Assembly: GCF_001013475.1 (NCBI RefSeq)
Contig: NZ_JZEF01000003.1
Location: 898,427 to 962,426, forward strand
Length of the DNA: 64,000 nucleotides
Direction of reading: 5' to 3'
From: Xanthomonas arboricola pv. juglandis
GTDB lineage: Bacteria; Pseudomonadota; Gammaproteobacteria; Xanthomonadales; Xanthomonadaceae
In this document: positions 43,756-54,303 of the stretch, piece by piece
How positions within the stretch are numbered: position 1 is the stretch's first letter
How the letters are laid out: every line of letters begins with the position of its first letter
Position numbers and translations under genes: made by a program
Notes under the pieces: generated by a model
What the model saw: only the letters and a program-made list of their open reading frames with translations
Told to the model about the DNA's origin: nothing
Databases searched by the model: none

Positions 43756-45879
43756 TTACCAGATCACGACCCGCTGATCGCCTTGACGCACCATCGCATC
43801 GCCGGCCTTGCACGAGAACGCGGCGGCAAACGCCGGCATGTTCGACGGCGCACCGATGGCGCGGAAGTTGGCCGGGGCATGCGGATCGGTCTTCAGGCGC
43901 ACCGCCAGTTCTTCCGGAGTGAAGTTGCGGCGCCACACTGTTGCCCAGTTGAGGAAGAAGCGCTGGTCACGGGTGATGCCGTCGGTCTTGGGGTCGTCCT
44001 TGCCGGCGGTGGCGGTCTTCATCGCGTCGTAGGCGGTGTTGAGGCCGCCCAGGTCGGCGATGTTTTCGCCCAGGGTCAGGTCACCCTTGACCTTGTCACC
44101 GGCCGGGGTGCGATAGCCGTCGAACTGCGCGACCAGCTTGCCGGTGCGTGCCTTGAACGCGTCCAGATCCTTCTGCGTCCACCAACCCGGATCGGCGATG
44201 AAGTTGCCATCAGCGCCGAAGCGGCTGCCCTGGTCGTCGTAGCCGTGGGTCATCTCATGCCCGATCACCGCACCGATGCCGCCGTAGTTCATTTCCTCCG
44301 GCGCATTCGGGTCGAAGAACGGCGGCTGCAGGATCGCGGCCGGGAACACGATCTCGTTCTGCAACGGGTTGTAGTAAGCGTTGACCGTCTGCGGGCTCAT
44401 GCCCCATTCGGTCTTGTCCACCGGCTTGCCGATCTTGGACAGGTTCCATTTGTAGTTGTACTCGGACGCAGCCATCACGTTGCCCAGGTAGCTGTCGCGG
44501 CTGGTGTTCAAGCCGTTCCACTCGCGCCACTTTTCCGGGTAGCCGATCTTGGGCGTGAAGCTTTCCCACTTGGCGATCGCCTTGGTCTTGGTTTCCGGGC
44601 TCATCCAGTCCAGCTTTTCGATGCGTGCCTTCAGCGCGGTGCGCAGGTTGGTCACCAGGGTTTCCATCTTGGCCTTGGAATCGGCCGGGAAGGCGACCTT
44701 GACGTACATCTGGCCCAGCGCTTCGCCGGTCTGGCCATTGATGGTCGCCAGCACGCGCTTCCAGCGCGGCTTGATCTGCTTCTGCCCGCGCATGGTCTGG
44801 TTGTAGAACGCGAAGTTCTCATCGACGAATGGCTGGCTGAGGAACGGCGAGGCGCCATCGACGGTGTGGAAGCGCAGGTAGGCGCGCCAGATCGCCGGAT
44901 CGGTGTCGGCGATCATCTTGCTCACTTCCTGGTGGAAGGCCGGGATCGCCAGCGAGAACATCTCCGGCGTGGCCACGCCCTGCGACTTGAAAAACTCGGT
45001 CCACGACCAGTTGGGGGTCAGCTTGTCGGCATCGGCCGGCGAGATCGGGTTGTAGGCCAGCGAGGCATCGCGCGACATCTGGGTGCTGGTCTTGGAGACC
45101 TTGGCCAGACGTGTCTCGAACGCGACCACCTGCTTGGCCTGCGCGGCGGCATCGGCCGCGGCCACGCCGGACAGTTCCAGCACCTTGGCCACGTGCGCCT
45201 GGTAGGCCTCCAGCTTAGCCTTGTTGGCGGCGCTGGTGTAGTACTCCGGATCCGGCAGACCCAGGCCGCCCTGCATGGCATAGGCAATGTTCTGGCTGGA
45301 CTTCTTGAAGTCCGCCTCGGCGCCGAAGCTGAAGAGCTCGTTGTTGCCCTTGGCGGCGCTGCTGCGCAGATAGTCGACCAGTTTGGCCCGGTCGTTGATG
45401 GCGTCGATCGCGGCCAGTTCCGGCTTCAGCGGCTCGATGCCCTGGGCGTTGATCTTGGCCTCGTCCATGCCGGTGGACCACAGGTCGCCGACGATCTTTT
45501 CCACGCCGGTGGCGCTGGTGTCGGCCGCGGCCTGTTCGACTAGTTGCTGCTGGATCGCATTGGAACGCTCGTCGAGCATCTCGAACGCGCCCCAGCTGGT
45601 GCGATCGCTCGGCACCGGGTTGGCGGCCAGGAACTTGGCGTTGGCGTACGCATTCAAATCCGTGCAGGCGTTGCCGTTGGTATCCAGGTCGGCGGCGGTG
45701 AACTGGTTCACGGCCGGCAGCTTGCTCTGGTCCAGGGTCAGCGTCTTGGGAGCCGCCGGGGTGGTTGCGGCGGTGTCGGCCGCGGGCGCGGCCGGCGCGG
45801 CGTCTTCGGATTTCTTGCAACCGCTCAGCGCGGCGGCCACGGCCAGGGACAGGGTCAACAAATGAGGTGTACGAATCAC
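43756..45879 (-). CDS. M13 family metallopeptidase (lipoprotein), gene 3
   Basis: A 707-residue relative of the previous gene with all catalytic residues: VNAYYNPLQNEIVFPAAILQPPFFD, GIGAVIGHEMTHGYDDQGSRF (HEMTH), DLTLGENIADLGGLNTAYDAM, and a C-terminal AMVRQGDQRVVIW. The leader MIRTPHLLTLSLAVAAALSGC has lipobox LSGC. Length and motif order match the M13 family. The start is GTG 45879: GGAG stands about seven bases upstream, while no ATG fits. The gene ends in an intrinsic terminator and starts about 320 bases from the divergent FAD oxidoreductase. The two intact copies and the altered copy probably arose by tandem duplication. Confidence 0.93.
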   Translation of the reverse strand: MIRTPHLLTLSLAVAAALSGCKKSEDAAPAAPAADTAATTPAAPKTLTLDQSKLPAVNQFTAADLDTNGNACTDLNAYANAKFLAANPVPSDRTSWGAFEMLDERSNAIQQQLVEQAAADTSATGVEKIVGDLWSTGMDEAKINAQGIEPLKPELAAIDAINDRAKLVDYLRSSAAKGNNELFSFGAEADFKKSSQNIAYAMQGGLGLPDPEYYTSAANKAKLEAYQAHVAKVLELSGVAAADAAAQAKQVVAFETRLAKVSKTSTQMSRDASLAYNPISPADADKLTPNWSWTEFFKSQGVATPEMFSLAIPAFHQEVSKMIADTDPAIWRAYLRFHTVDGASPFLSQPFVDENFAFYNQTMRGQKQIKPRWKRVLATINGQTGEALGQMYVKVAFPADSKAKMETLVTNLRTALKARIEKLDWMSPETKTKAIAKWESFTPKIGYPEKWREWNGLNTSRDSYLGNVMAASEYNYKWNLSKIGKPVDKTEWGMSPQTVNAYYNPLQNEIVFPAAILQPPFFDPNAPEEMNYGGIGAVIGHEMTHGYDDQGSRFGADGNFIADPGWWTQKDLDAFKARTGKLVAQFDGYRTPAGDKVKGDLTLGENIADLGGLNTAYDAMKTATAGKDDPKTDGITRDQRFFLNWATVWRRNFTPEELAVRLKTDPHAPANFRAIGAPSNMPAFAAAFSCKAGDAMVRQGDQRVVIW

Positions 45880-46198
45880 AAAGGGCTCCAGGAGCAGATG
45901 TGGGAAGCCCCGTCGCCGGGGCTGTGGCCGGCACTCTACGCCTCGCCAGCCGGATGGCATGGTGTCGAAGGTCATGGGTGCGGCGTGTGTAGGTGAACCG
46001 GCCCGACGTTGTCCGGATGGGCGACAGTCCTGCGCAGGACACCAGGCGCAGTGGCGGCCCGGTGTTTTCGCATCCTGTGCGCTGTGGCTTGAGGCTGTGC
46101 TTACCTGGTCTGGCAGTCTGTGTCGTTGCGCGGGCGGCGGTCGAGAGGGGCGAGTACCTGAATGCTCCTGCTGTGCAAGCAGTGCTATATACAAGCGC
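45880..46198. other. divergent intergenic region
   Basis: 319 bases between the third M13 gene and the FAD oxidoreductase. It must contain both promoters. I see no convincing gene; there is TATATA at 46186-46191 just before the oxidoreductase start and a small hairpin (CAGTCCTGCGCAGGAC) near 46025. Confidence 0.5.
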
Positions 46199-47797
46199 AT
46201 GCCTACCGCTTCCGAACCGTTGGATGCCCTGATCATCGGCGCGGGCCACAATGGGCTGGTCTGCGCCGCCTACCTGGCCAAGGCCGGCAAGCGGGTGCTG
46301 GTGCTGGAAGCGCGCGACGTCGTTGGCGGCGCAGCGGTCACCGAAGAATTCCATCCGGGGTTTCGCAACTCGGTGGCGGCGTACACGGTGTCGTTGCTGC
46401 AACCCAAGGTCATCGCCGATCTTGACCTGGAGCGACATGGCCTGCGCGTGGTGGCGCGCCGCATCAACAACTTTCTGCCATTGCCGACTGGCGAGTACCT
46501 GCTGGCCGGCGCAGGGCGCACGGCTGTGGAAGTCGGCAAGTTCTCCGCGCGCGATGCCGCTGCATTGCCTGCCTATGAAGCGCGCCTGGAGCAACTGGCC
46601 GATGTCCTGCGTGCGCTGGCATTGCAGCCACCGCCGGATGTCAGCGATGGTGGATGGCTGCGCGCGTTGCCGCAGCTATGGCGCGCGGGCAAGCTGGGGC
46701 TGCAGCTGCAGGAACTACCGCTCGCGTTGCGGCAGGAGCTGCTCGACCTGTTCACGATTTCGGTCGCCGAGTATCTGGATCGCTGGTTCGAAAGCGCTCC
46801 GATCAAGGCGCTATTCGGTTTCGACGGCATCGTCGGCAATTACGCCAGCCCTTACACGCCGGGCACGGCTTACGTGTTGTTGCATCACGTGTTCGGGCAA
46901 AGCAATGGCGTCAAAGGCGCCTGGGGGCACGCCATCGGCGGCATGGGCGCGATCACCCAGGCGATGGCCGCCAGTGCGCGCGACTCTGGCGTGACGATTC
47001 GTACCGGCTGCGCGGTGGAGCGCGTGCTGGTGGAGCAGGGGCGTGCGGTCGGTGTCATCACCGTCCAAGGAGAGACGCTACGTGCGCGTGCAGTAGTGGC
47101 CAACGTCAATCCGAAGCTGTTATATCAGCGTTTGATGCAGCCGGACGATGTCCCCGCGGCGACGCGAGAACACATGGCGCATTACCGCTGCGGATCGGGC
47201 ACGTTCCGCATGAATGTCGCGCTTTCGCGGCTGCCGGATTTCACCGCCTTGCCGGGAACGGGCGATCATCTGACTGCCGGGATCATCCTGGCGCCGAGCC
47301 TGGATTACATGGATCGTGCCTGGCAGGACGCGCGCGCTTCGGGATGGTCACGCGAACCGGTGGTCGAGTTGCTGATTCCCAGCACGCTGGACGACACGCT
47401 GGCACCGCCCGGTCAACATGTGGCCAGCCTGTTCTGCCAACACGTAGCACCGCAGCTGCCGGATGGCCGGCATTGGGACGATCATCGTGAGGAAGTCGCC
47501 GATCTGATGATCGCGACGGTCGAGCGCTACGCCCCCGGATTCGCGGCCTCGGTGCTGGGCCGGCAGATCCTCAGCCCGCTCGATCTGGAACGCATCTTCG
47601 GGCTGATCGGCGGCGACATCTTCCACGGCGCCCTCAGCCTCAATCAACTTTTCAGCGCACGCCCGATGCTGGGGCAGGGCGCCTATCGCGGCGCGATTGC
47701 CGGGCTGTATCTATGCGGGTCCGGCACGCATCCCGGTGGCGGGGTGACCGGTGCGCCTGGGCATAATGCGGCGCGGGTGATAGTGCAAGTTGATTGA
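46199..47797 (+). CDS. FAD-dependent phytoene desaturase-like oxidoreductase
   Basis: A 532-residue flavoprotein of the phytoene desaturase/PYROXD2 group. The N-terminal motif DALIIGAGHNGLVCAAYLAKAGKRVLVLEARDVVGGAA is the FAD-binding Rossmann site, followed by ITPG-like AVTEEFHPGF and the C-terminal GLYLCGSGTHPGGGVTGAPGHNAARVI, the second FAD motif of this family. PYROXD2-type proteins have no firm bacterial substrate; carotenoid desaturation is possible in pigmented xanthomonads, whose yellow xanthomonadins are not carotenoids, so I do not claim that role. ATG 46199 follows AAGCGC. No signal peptide. The terminator after it faces the other strand. Confidence 0.85.
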   Translation: MPTASEPLDALIIGAGHNGLVCAAYLAKAGKRVLVLEARDVVGGAAVTEEFHPGFRNSVAAYTVSLLQPKVIADLDLERHGLRVVARRINNFLPLPTGEYLLAGAGRTAVEVGKFSARDAAALPAYEARLEQLADVLRALALQPPPDVSDGGWLRALPQLWRAGKLGLQLQELPLALRQELLDLFTISVAEYLDRWFESAPIKALFGFDGIVGNYASPYTPGTAYVLLHHVFGQSNGVKGAWGHAIGGMGAITQAMAASARDSGVTIRTGCAVERVLVEQGRAVGVITVQGETLRARAVVANVNPKLLYQRLMQPDDVPAATREHMAHYRCGSGTFRMNVALSRLPDFTALPGTGDHLTAGIILAPSLDYMDRAWQDARASGWSREPVVELLIPSTLDDTLAPPGQHVASLFCQHVAPQLPDGRHWDDHREEVADLMIATVERYAPGFAASVLGRQILSPLDLERIFGLIGGDIFHGALSLNQLFSARPMLGQGAYRGAIAGLYLCGSGTHPGGGVTGAPGHNAARVIVQVD

Positions 47798-47815
47798 GAC
47801 GGCGCGATGACCCTC

Positions 47816-47842
47816 AAAAAAAAGCTCCGGCAGGACCGGAGC
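47816..47842 (-). terminator. intrinsic terminator of the Oar-like receptor gene
   Basis: 7-bp stem GCTCCGG/CCGGAGC with a CAGGA loop followed by eight T on the minus strand, 59 bases after the Oar-like stop. Because it also lies just downstream of the oxidoreductase, it may help to stop transcription from both sides. Confidence 0.9.
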
Positions 47843-47900
47843 GCAGTGCATTTGAATGCGGTATCGAAGGCGCGTGGCGACGCCTTCGATACCGATGCGA

Positions 47901-50900
47901 TCAAAAATCGTATGACGCAGTCAGACGCATGTAGCGCGGCTGGTTGTAGCTCCAGGCTTCGGTGCCTAACCCGTACGTGTTGGACACGGTCCGGCGGGTG
48001 GTTTCGTTGGTGGCGGACACACGATTGACAGAGCGGTCGTTCAGTACATTGAACACGTTGAGCGAAAACGCCAGCTTGTGATCGGCGAAGGCCGGACGGT
48101 AGGTGACGCCTAAATCCAGATTCTTGATCCAAGGGGTCTCACCAGCACCGCCCGCAGAAACCGGCTGTCCGTAGCAGTAGTGATACGCCGAATTATAGCC
48201 AACCGGATCGTAATTCAACTCTGCGGCGTTAGGCCCCGCGTAATAGCCCAGGCAGGACTTAGGCGTGCCGGACGTGACCCGCACCGTAGCCGACGCAAGC
48301 CACTCAGGTGTGAACTGGTAGGCGCCAAATGCCTTCAATTGATGTCGACGATCGTTGGCCAGGTTGCCACCTGCGTAGTACATCAGTTCCGCCGCATCCC
48401 AGTCCTGAGTCTTGGAGATGTCTGCTTGCCCAAGGTCAGACTTCACCTGTCCTTCGGTGTTGCCGTACAGGTGCGACCAGGTGTAGTCGACGCGGCCATA
48501 CCACTTTTCGTCGAAAGGATGCTCGATGAATAGGTCCACGGCGACGTAGTTGCGCTTAGCTTTGTCTGTGAAGCCCCAATCGGACTGCGACATGCGCAAC
48601 TGGGTGTAGCCAGAGCCATCGGTATTGGCAAGGTTGTAAGTATTGGTTTCGCCAGGGTTGAACATCACGCAACCAGGAATGCTCACGCTGCTAGTGTCGC
48701 CGCCCGCCGCTTCGAGCGTATCGGCCATACGTCCGGGATCGCAGACATCGTCGATTGCTGTCTGCAATTTGCGGTAGGTGACCTTTGCGCCCGAATTCCA
48801 CTTCTCGCCAAGCGTCTTTTCGAATCCGATCAGGAATTCGTCCTGATACTGCGACTTGAGATCGCTTGGGGCGAACGAGTTGGGATCCGGCGCCAGGCCA
48901 TACTCCCCGTTGGAGGAGACCGGACCAGGGCCGAGTGCAGTCAGGCCGGTTGGTTCGCCGTTGGCGTCGATACCCGTGTAAGTGAAGTATTCGCTGGTGT
49001 ACGTCGAAGCCGACGCTCCGCGGATGGCGACCTGGTTCGGTAACGCGAGATAGTAGCGGCCGATATTGGCGAACACCTTGAAGGAAGAATCGCCAAAGAC
49101 GTCCCAGCTGGCGCCCAGACGCGGAGCCCACTGGTCGCCGCTGTCCACATAGGCCACATGGTCGCTGTTGTAGTTGGTGAACTTGTCGTTGCGGATGCCC
49201 AGCGTGAGTAGCCAGTTATCACTGACCTGCCAACGATCCTCAAGATAGTAGGCTTTCTGTTCGACGGACATGCTGGTAGCCGTCGTAAAGATACGCCGGT
49301 TCACAAAATAGCCATCGCCACCCGATGGGCCGACGCCCAGAGAACCGCTGATAGGTTCGCTGGGGTCGTCTTGGTGACCATAGATCCAGCGATAGCCTGG
49401 CCCACTGGTAAATACGCCTTCGTCGTAAGCGTTGAAGTACATATTGTCCACGCCAGCGGTCAGGTCATGGTCGCCCAGACGGTAATTCAACTCCAGGCGA
49501 AGATTGCGGCTCTTGTTGATCGGGTCGCGCGCTTTGACCGTGGTGGTGGCCTGCCCATTGGTTATGCGCCTGCCGCCAGTGATTGCTGGATCCTGCAGAT
49601 TCGAGCTGGCGATGTTGGGCAGTGCCGATGCACCCGGATTCCACTGCTGGTTATGCTGGGTATCGCGTCCCCAGGTCGCATTCAAAGTCAGGTCATCGGT
49701 GATGTAACTGGTAAATTTCAGAATGTCGACGCTGTCCTTGAGCTTGTATGTATCCGTAAACAACCCGGACGGGCCCTGATCCGTGTACGAAGCGTAGTCG
49801 TAGTTGCTGTAGACACCGGAGCGACGATCGGTATTCTCGATTCGTGTGTACTCAAGGATGTTGCTGTCGTTGATGTTCCAGTCCAGCTTGCCGTAGAACT
49901 TCGGCGAACTGTTGTCGTAATGGCTACGTCCCTGATTGTTCGCGGCCGTCGCGATATTGGTGGTCGCGCCGTCCACTTTGTCGGATTCGCCAGCCACGAA
50001 CAGGAACAAGCGATCTTCGATCAGGGGGCCACCCGCGTAGGCGCTATAAACCGTTCTGTTCTGCACATCGCCTTTACCGCGGCGGTAAATCGTCCCGGGC
50101 AGTTGATCATCTTCATATCCATAATCGGCCGGAAGCGTGCTATTCGGATACCAAGCATCGCCACGCGAGCTCGCCAGCGACTTGGGTTCCCACACTGCCT
50201 GAGCACCGAAGTGCCACTCGTTGGTACCGCGCTTGCCCACCTGGCTGATGACGCCGCCAGTCGAGCGGCCGTACTTGGCGCTGTAGCCACCCGTATAGGT
50301 TTCCTGCTGGTCGATCGCGCCATAAGGAAGGCTGAGGCCGCCGAGGTTGTTGAATGGATTGGTGACGTTAACGCCGTTAATGTAATAAGCGTTTTCCGTC
50401 ACACCGGCTCCACCAAACGAAATGGTGGAGCGCGAACCATTGTTGAAAGCACCGCTTCCGGAGATCGCACCTGGCGCCAGCAACGCAATCGCTTCGGCAC
50501 TACGTCCCAGCGGCAGCGTTGCCAGCTGTTCGGACGTGATCACCGAACGCGAGCTGGTGGAGCTGACGTCGATCTTCGGTGCATTGGCGGCAGTGACCGT
50601 GATCGCGCCGAGCGTCGTTGCATCGGCACTGCCGCTGGCAGCTGCGCCGGCAAACGACACCTCGGTGCCGGATCCGACGCGCAACTGCACGTTCTTGCGG
50701 GTGTCGACGACCTGATCGCCACGCTTCAAGGTGACGGTGTAGGCGCCGACCGGCAACGAGCCGAGGTTGTAACGGCCATTGGCGTCGATGGCGATCGTAC
50801 GGCTGAGGCCGGTGTCGCTTTGAACGACGATGGTGCTGCCGGCTTCCGAGGGAGCGCTACCGTAGATGCTGCCGGTGGTGCTTTGTGCGTAGACCGCGCC

Positions 50901-50975
50901 ATTGGCGAGACAGGCGCCGAGCACAACAGCCAGAGCGGTGCGCTTGAGGGCATGGCGACGAATTTGATTGCTCAT
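47901..50975 (-). CDS. Oar-like TonB-dependent outer-membrane receptor
   Basis: A 1,024-residue outer-membrane protein of the OmpA-related (Oar) TonB-dependent group. The signal peptide MSNQIRRHALKRTALAVVLG ends AVYA. A carboxypeptidase-regulatory-like beta domain follows (RYNLGSLPVGAYTVTLKRG, residues about 65-90), then the plug (ITVTAANAPKID, LATLPLGRSAEAIALLAPGAI, YINGVNVTNPFNNLGG, YSAKYGRSTGGVI) and a 22-strand barrel ending in the aromatic C-terminus PRYMRLTASYDF. ATG 50975 has AGGA six bases upstream. The substrate is unknown; members take up peptides or carbohydrates. It is divergent from nothing nearby: the next receptor lies 341 bases upstream on the same strand. Confidence 0.93.
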   Translation of the reverse strand: MSNQIRRHALKRTALAVVLGACLANGAVYAQSTTGSIYGSAPSEAGSTIVVQSDTGLSRTIAIDANGRYNLGSLPVGAYTVTLKRGDQVVDTRKNVQLRVGSGTEVSFAGAAASGSADATTLGAITVTAANAPKIDVSSTSSRSVITSEQLATLPLGRSAEAIALLAPGAISGSGAFNNGSRSTISFGGAGVTENAYYINGVNVTNPFNNLGGLSLPYGAIDQQETYTGGYSAKYGRSTGGVISQVGKRGTNEWHFGAQAVWEPKSLASSRGDAWYPNSTLPADYGYEDDQLPGTIYRRGKGDVQNRTVYSAYAGGPLIEDRLFLFVAGESDKVDGATTNIATAANNQGRSHYDNSSPKFYGKLDWNINDSNILEYTRIENTDRRSGVYSNYDYASYTDQGPSGLFTDTYKLKDSVDILKFTSYITDDLTLNATWGRDTQHNQQWNPGASALPNIASSNLQDPAITGGRRITNGQATTTVKARDPINKSRNLRLELNYRLGDHDLTAGVDNMYFNAYDEGVFTSGPGYRWIYGHQDDPSEPISGSLGVGPSGGDGYFVNRRIFTTATSMSVEQKAYYLEDRWQVSDNWLLTLGIRNDKFTNYNSDHVAYVDSGDQWAPRLGASWDVFGDSSFKVFANIGRYYLALPNQVAIRGASASTYTSEYFTYTGIDANGEPTGLTALGPGPVSSNGEYGLAPDPNSFAPSDLKSQYQDEFLIGFEKTLGEKWNSGAKVTYRKLQTAIDDVCDPGRMADTLEAAGGDTSSVSIPGCVMFNPGETNTYNLANTDGSGYTQLRMSQSDWGFTDKAKRNYVAVDLFIEHPFDEKWYGRVDYTWSHLYGNTEGQVKSDLGQADISKTQDWDAAELMYYAGGNLANDRRHQLKAFGAYQFTPEWLASATVRVTSGTPKSCLGYYAGPNAAELNYDPVGYNSAYHYCYGQPVSAGGAGETPWIKNLDLGVTYRPAFADHKLAFSLNVFNVLNDRSVNRVSATNETTRRTVSNTYGLGTEAWSYNQPRYMRLTASYDF

Positions 50976-51316
50976 TCCTAACCTTTCAGCTGGGTATCGG
51001 GAGAAGTGGCGGTCATCGAGGAGTCAGATGGCCTTAACCCGAACGTAATGAATGTGTGGTCTGAGTCGCAAGCGGTTTGAATGATTCGTTAATGAAAAGG
51101 GCGAGATCCGCATCGAATATGCGGATCTGCGCACAAATTGCCGGGCGCGCGGACAAGTGAGCACTAAGGCCGCACAAGTATTCATTTTTGTCAGTGCGCG
51201 CGATGCAGCATGAAATTTGCCCCGATTGACCACACGCGGTGCGTCTGCGGTATCTGCAGATGGTTGTCGTGGTTGCTTGGCTGGTTTCATCTGAAACATC
51301 AATTTGCCAACGGCGG
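50976..51316. other. intergenic region before the Oar-like receptor
   Basis: 341 bases between two minus-strand TonB-dependent receptor genes. Local A+T is above the flanks. It must hold the Oar-like promoter. No gene, terminator or repeat is convincing. Confidence 0.5.
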
Positions 51317-54303
51317 TCAGAACCTGACAGTCGTACCCAGGTAGAAGAACCGGCCGATGTTGTCGTACAGCGCGGAGGTGAAGTCCGAGCCGAAGTAGTT
51401 ACGCGGCGGATCTTTGTCGAAGGCGTTGTCGATGCCGAGGTAGACGTCGATCTTCGAGCCGGGGAACTGATAGCCGAACTGGACGTTGTGGTAGGTGTAC
51501 GAGCCGTTCTTGATCGGACTGGCCGAGCCCGGATTGCTGTTGTAGCTTTCCGGCGTCACGCGCAGGTTGCCGTCCACATAGTTCATGTCCCACGAGGCGC
51601 GCCACTCGTTCCAGTCGTACTTGGTCTGGAACTGGGCGCGCCAGCGCGGATCGGTCACGTAGGTCACGTACTCGTCGTATTCGGCCGGGAAGTCCTGGAA
51701 CACCCATTCGCGCGACTGGATCAGGCGCGTGCCGACAAGGCGCAGCACGGTGTTGGCTTCGCCGAGCTGGAAGCGGTAGTCCATTTCCAGATCCACGCCC
51801 ACACGCCGCGAGCGTGACAGGTTTTCGTTGAGCGCCTGCCAGCCGATGATGCTGTGCTCGGGATAGATGCGGCCCTGCGGGTCGGTGAATCCACCCAGCG
51901 GGGCGCGCTGCACGAAGCCGCAGAAGCTGTTGTTGATGCCGCCTGGATTGTCCACGCAGCGCGTGGCATTGGTCTCTGCGGTCACGGTGCCGATCGCGTC
52001 CTGCAGGTCGATGCGCCAGTAGTCGATCGACATGCCGAAGCCGTCGAAGAACTCCGGCTGCCACACCAGGCCATAGGACAGGCTGCGCGCGCGCTCCGGC
52101 TTCAGTTCCGGATTGCCGCCGCTCACGCCTGGGCGGGTCGAGGTGAAGGTATCGATCCAGCCCACCGGTACGCCCAGCGCACTGCAGTTGGCCTGGCGCA
52201 ATGCCACATCGCCCGCGGTGCCCGGGCGGTTGGTATTGGTCGGCAGGTAGTTGCAGGGGTCGTTGATGGTCGCAAAGTTTTCGCTCTGCGAGTCGTACAG
52301 CTCACCGATGCTGGGCGCACGCACGGCCTGTGCCACGGTGCCGCGCAGACGCAGCGACGGGATGATGGTCCAGTCCAGGCCCACGTTCCAGGTCTTGGTC
52401 GAGCCGATGCTGTCGTAGTCCGAATAGCGTCCTGCCACATCCAGCGCCAACCGGTCCACGGCCGGCAGGCCGGCAAGCAACGGAATGGTGCTCTCGACAA
52501 AGATTTCCTTGACGGTGTATTCGCCACCGCTGTTGGGGATGGCGTTGAGGAAGGTCGCTCCCGAGGCCGCCAGCGGATCGGTGATTTCCTCGCTCTGCTC
52601 CTTGCGGTATTCCACGCCACCGGCAAATCCGATGTCGCCGGCCGGCAGCGACAGCAGGTTGCTGTTGGCCACCGACGCGCTGAACACGGTCTGCTGGATC
52701 TTGGCCTGCGAGCGCGCGGTGGTGTTGAACCATGCGGCTGCTTCCGGGGTCACCGCGCCGTTGCCGAACACACTGAACGGCACGCAGCCTTCGCGCGCCA
52801 GCGCCGAATAGACGCGGTTGGTGTGGGGATTGATTGCGTTCGGATCCAGCGTGGTGCGGCAGACGATGTTGCCGCTGGCATCACGTGCGGCATCGATACC
52901 GGCCTGCCAGCGCTCGTTGATGCGGTTGTTGAGGTTCAGCCGGTCGACCGCGGCCTTGCCGTAGTTGGCGGACACGTCGTAGGTCCAGTTGTCGGTAAAG
53001 TTGCCTTCGGCACCGAGCACTGCGCGATAGGTCTTGCGTTCGATGTTCTCGCCGCGACGGCCGGCATCGACGTTGAAGCGGTTCATCAGGATCTGCGTGG
53101 CACCGCGCGAATCCATCAGCGCACCGAGTTCGGGGCTGACATACGGATTCTGGCGACGCACGCGCAGCGAACTGTCGAAGGCCGGCTGGCCGAAGAATTC
53201 CGAATCGGTCTCGCTGTACTTGCCTTCGAAGAACAGGCGATGGTTCTCGCTGACCTCGAAGTTGATCATGGTATTGACGCTCTTGCGATCGAAGCCGGGC
53301 TGCAGGTCGGCGACCGCATTCAGATCAACGAAATCGCAATCCACGCACGAGGTGTTGCTGACCACCGTGCCGTTGTAGCGGTTGCGGCGGAAGCTGCCGT
53401 CCTGGTTGAACAGGTAGCGGTTGCCATAGCTGGCCGGGTTGCGGAAATCGAAGGTACCCAGGTTGAAGGTGCCGCCGTAGGACGTGGAATGATTGCCGCC
53501 CGGGCCGCTGAGCACGTTCTGCGGATTGCGCTCGCTCGGCGGTTGGCTCGGATCGAACCCCGGGTTAGGAACCGACGATACTCGCGGCCGATGGCGCGGT
53601 TGCCGCGACCGAAGCGGTCCTGCTTGCTGTATTCGCCCGACACCGCGATGTTGCCGCGGCCGTCCGCAAAGTCGGTGCCTGCCGAGAAGCTGGCGAAGGA
53701 GCGGTTGTAGTTGCCCTCATCGGCCAGGCCGGTCTGCGCGCGCGTCTCGAATCCGGTGAAGGTCTTCTTGAGGATGAAGTTGACCACGCCGGCCACTGCG
53801 TCGGCACCGTAGACGGCCGAGGCACCACCGGTGATGACTTCGACGCGTTCCACCCATTCCACCGGAATCGTGTTGACGTCCACCGCAGTCGAGCCCGGGC
53901 TGGAACCCACGTGGCGACGGCCGTCGACCAGGACCAGGGTGCGGTCGGTGCCCATGCCGCGCAGGTCGAGCAGGCCCAGCCCGGCGGTACCGATGAAGCG
54001 GGTGGAATTGCCCAGCGTGTAGCTCGGTGCCAGCGCCGGCATGCGCGCCATCAGGTCGCTGATGGTGGTCGCGCCGGTGGCGCGGATTTCCCCGGCACTG
54101 ATCGCGGTGACCGGCGAGGGCGTGACAAAGCCGGTACGCGCAATGCGCGAGCCGGTGACAGTGACCTTGTCCAGGTCGGTGGTCCCGGGTCCCACCCCGT
54201 TTTCTGACTGCGCGGCAGCGTGGCCGGCAGAAGCGGCCAGCACCGCAAACAACGCGGTGCTCAAACGATGACGCTGGGTGTGTTGAGGAAGACGGCTCGA
54301 CAT
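51317..54303 (-). pseudogene. TonB-dependent receptor, single frameshift
   Basis: Two overlapping minus-strand frames together make a receptor of about 995 residues. The N-terminal frame (ATG 54303) has a signal peptide (LFAVLAASAGHAAAQ), then the plug motifs LDKVTVTGSRIARTGFVT, ISDLMARMPAL, LRGMGTDRTLVLVDGRRHVG and VITGGASAVYGADAVAGVVNFILK, and runs to REYRR. The second frame, from about 53575, continues VPNPGFDPSQPPSERNPQNVLSGPGG, the barrel and the C-terminal GRFFYLGTTVRF. Inserting one base in the GG(G) run near 53573-53576 joins them. Family knowledge says such receptors import iron complexes or carbohydrates. It may be a real frameshift mutant or a homopolymer sequencing error. Confidence 0.8.

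Noticed and set aside
43603..45543. Plus-strand frame of about 640 codons opposite the third M13 gene
   Set aside because: Shadow; the minus-strand gene has full catalytic motifs and a terminator.
46199..47797. Carotenoid biosynthesis role for the desaturase-like protein
   Set aside because: No other carotenoid genes are nearby, and the yellow pigments of xanthomonads are not carotenoids.
49371..50981. Plus-strand frame of about 530 codons opposite the Oar-like receptor
   Set aside because: Antisense to a receptor with full signal peptide, plug and barrel; no motif of its own.
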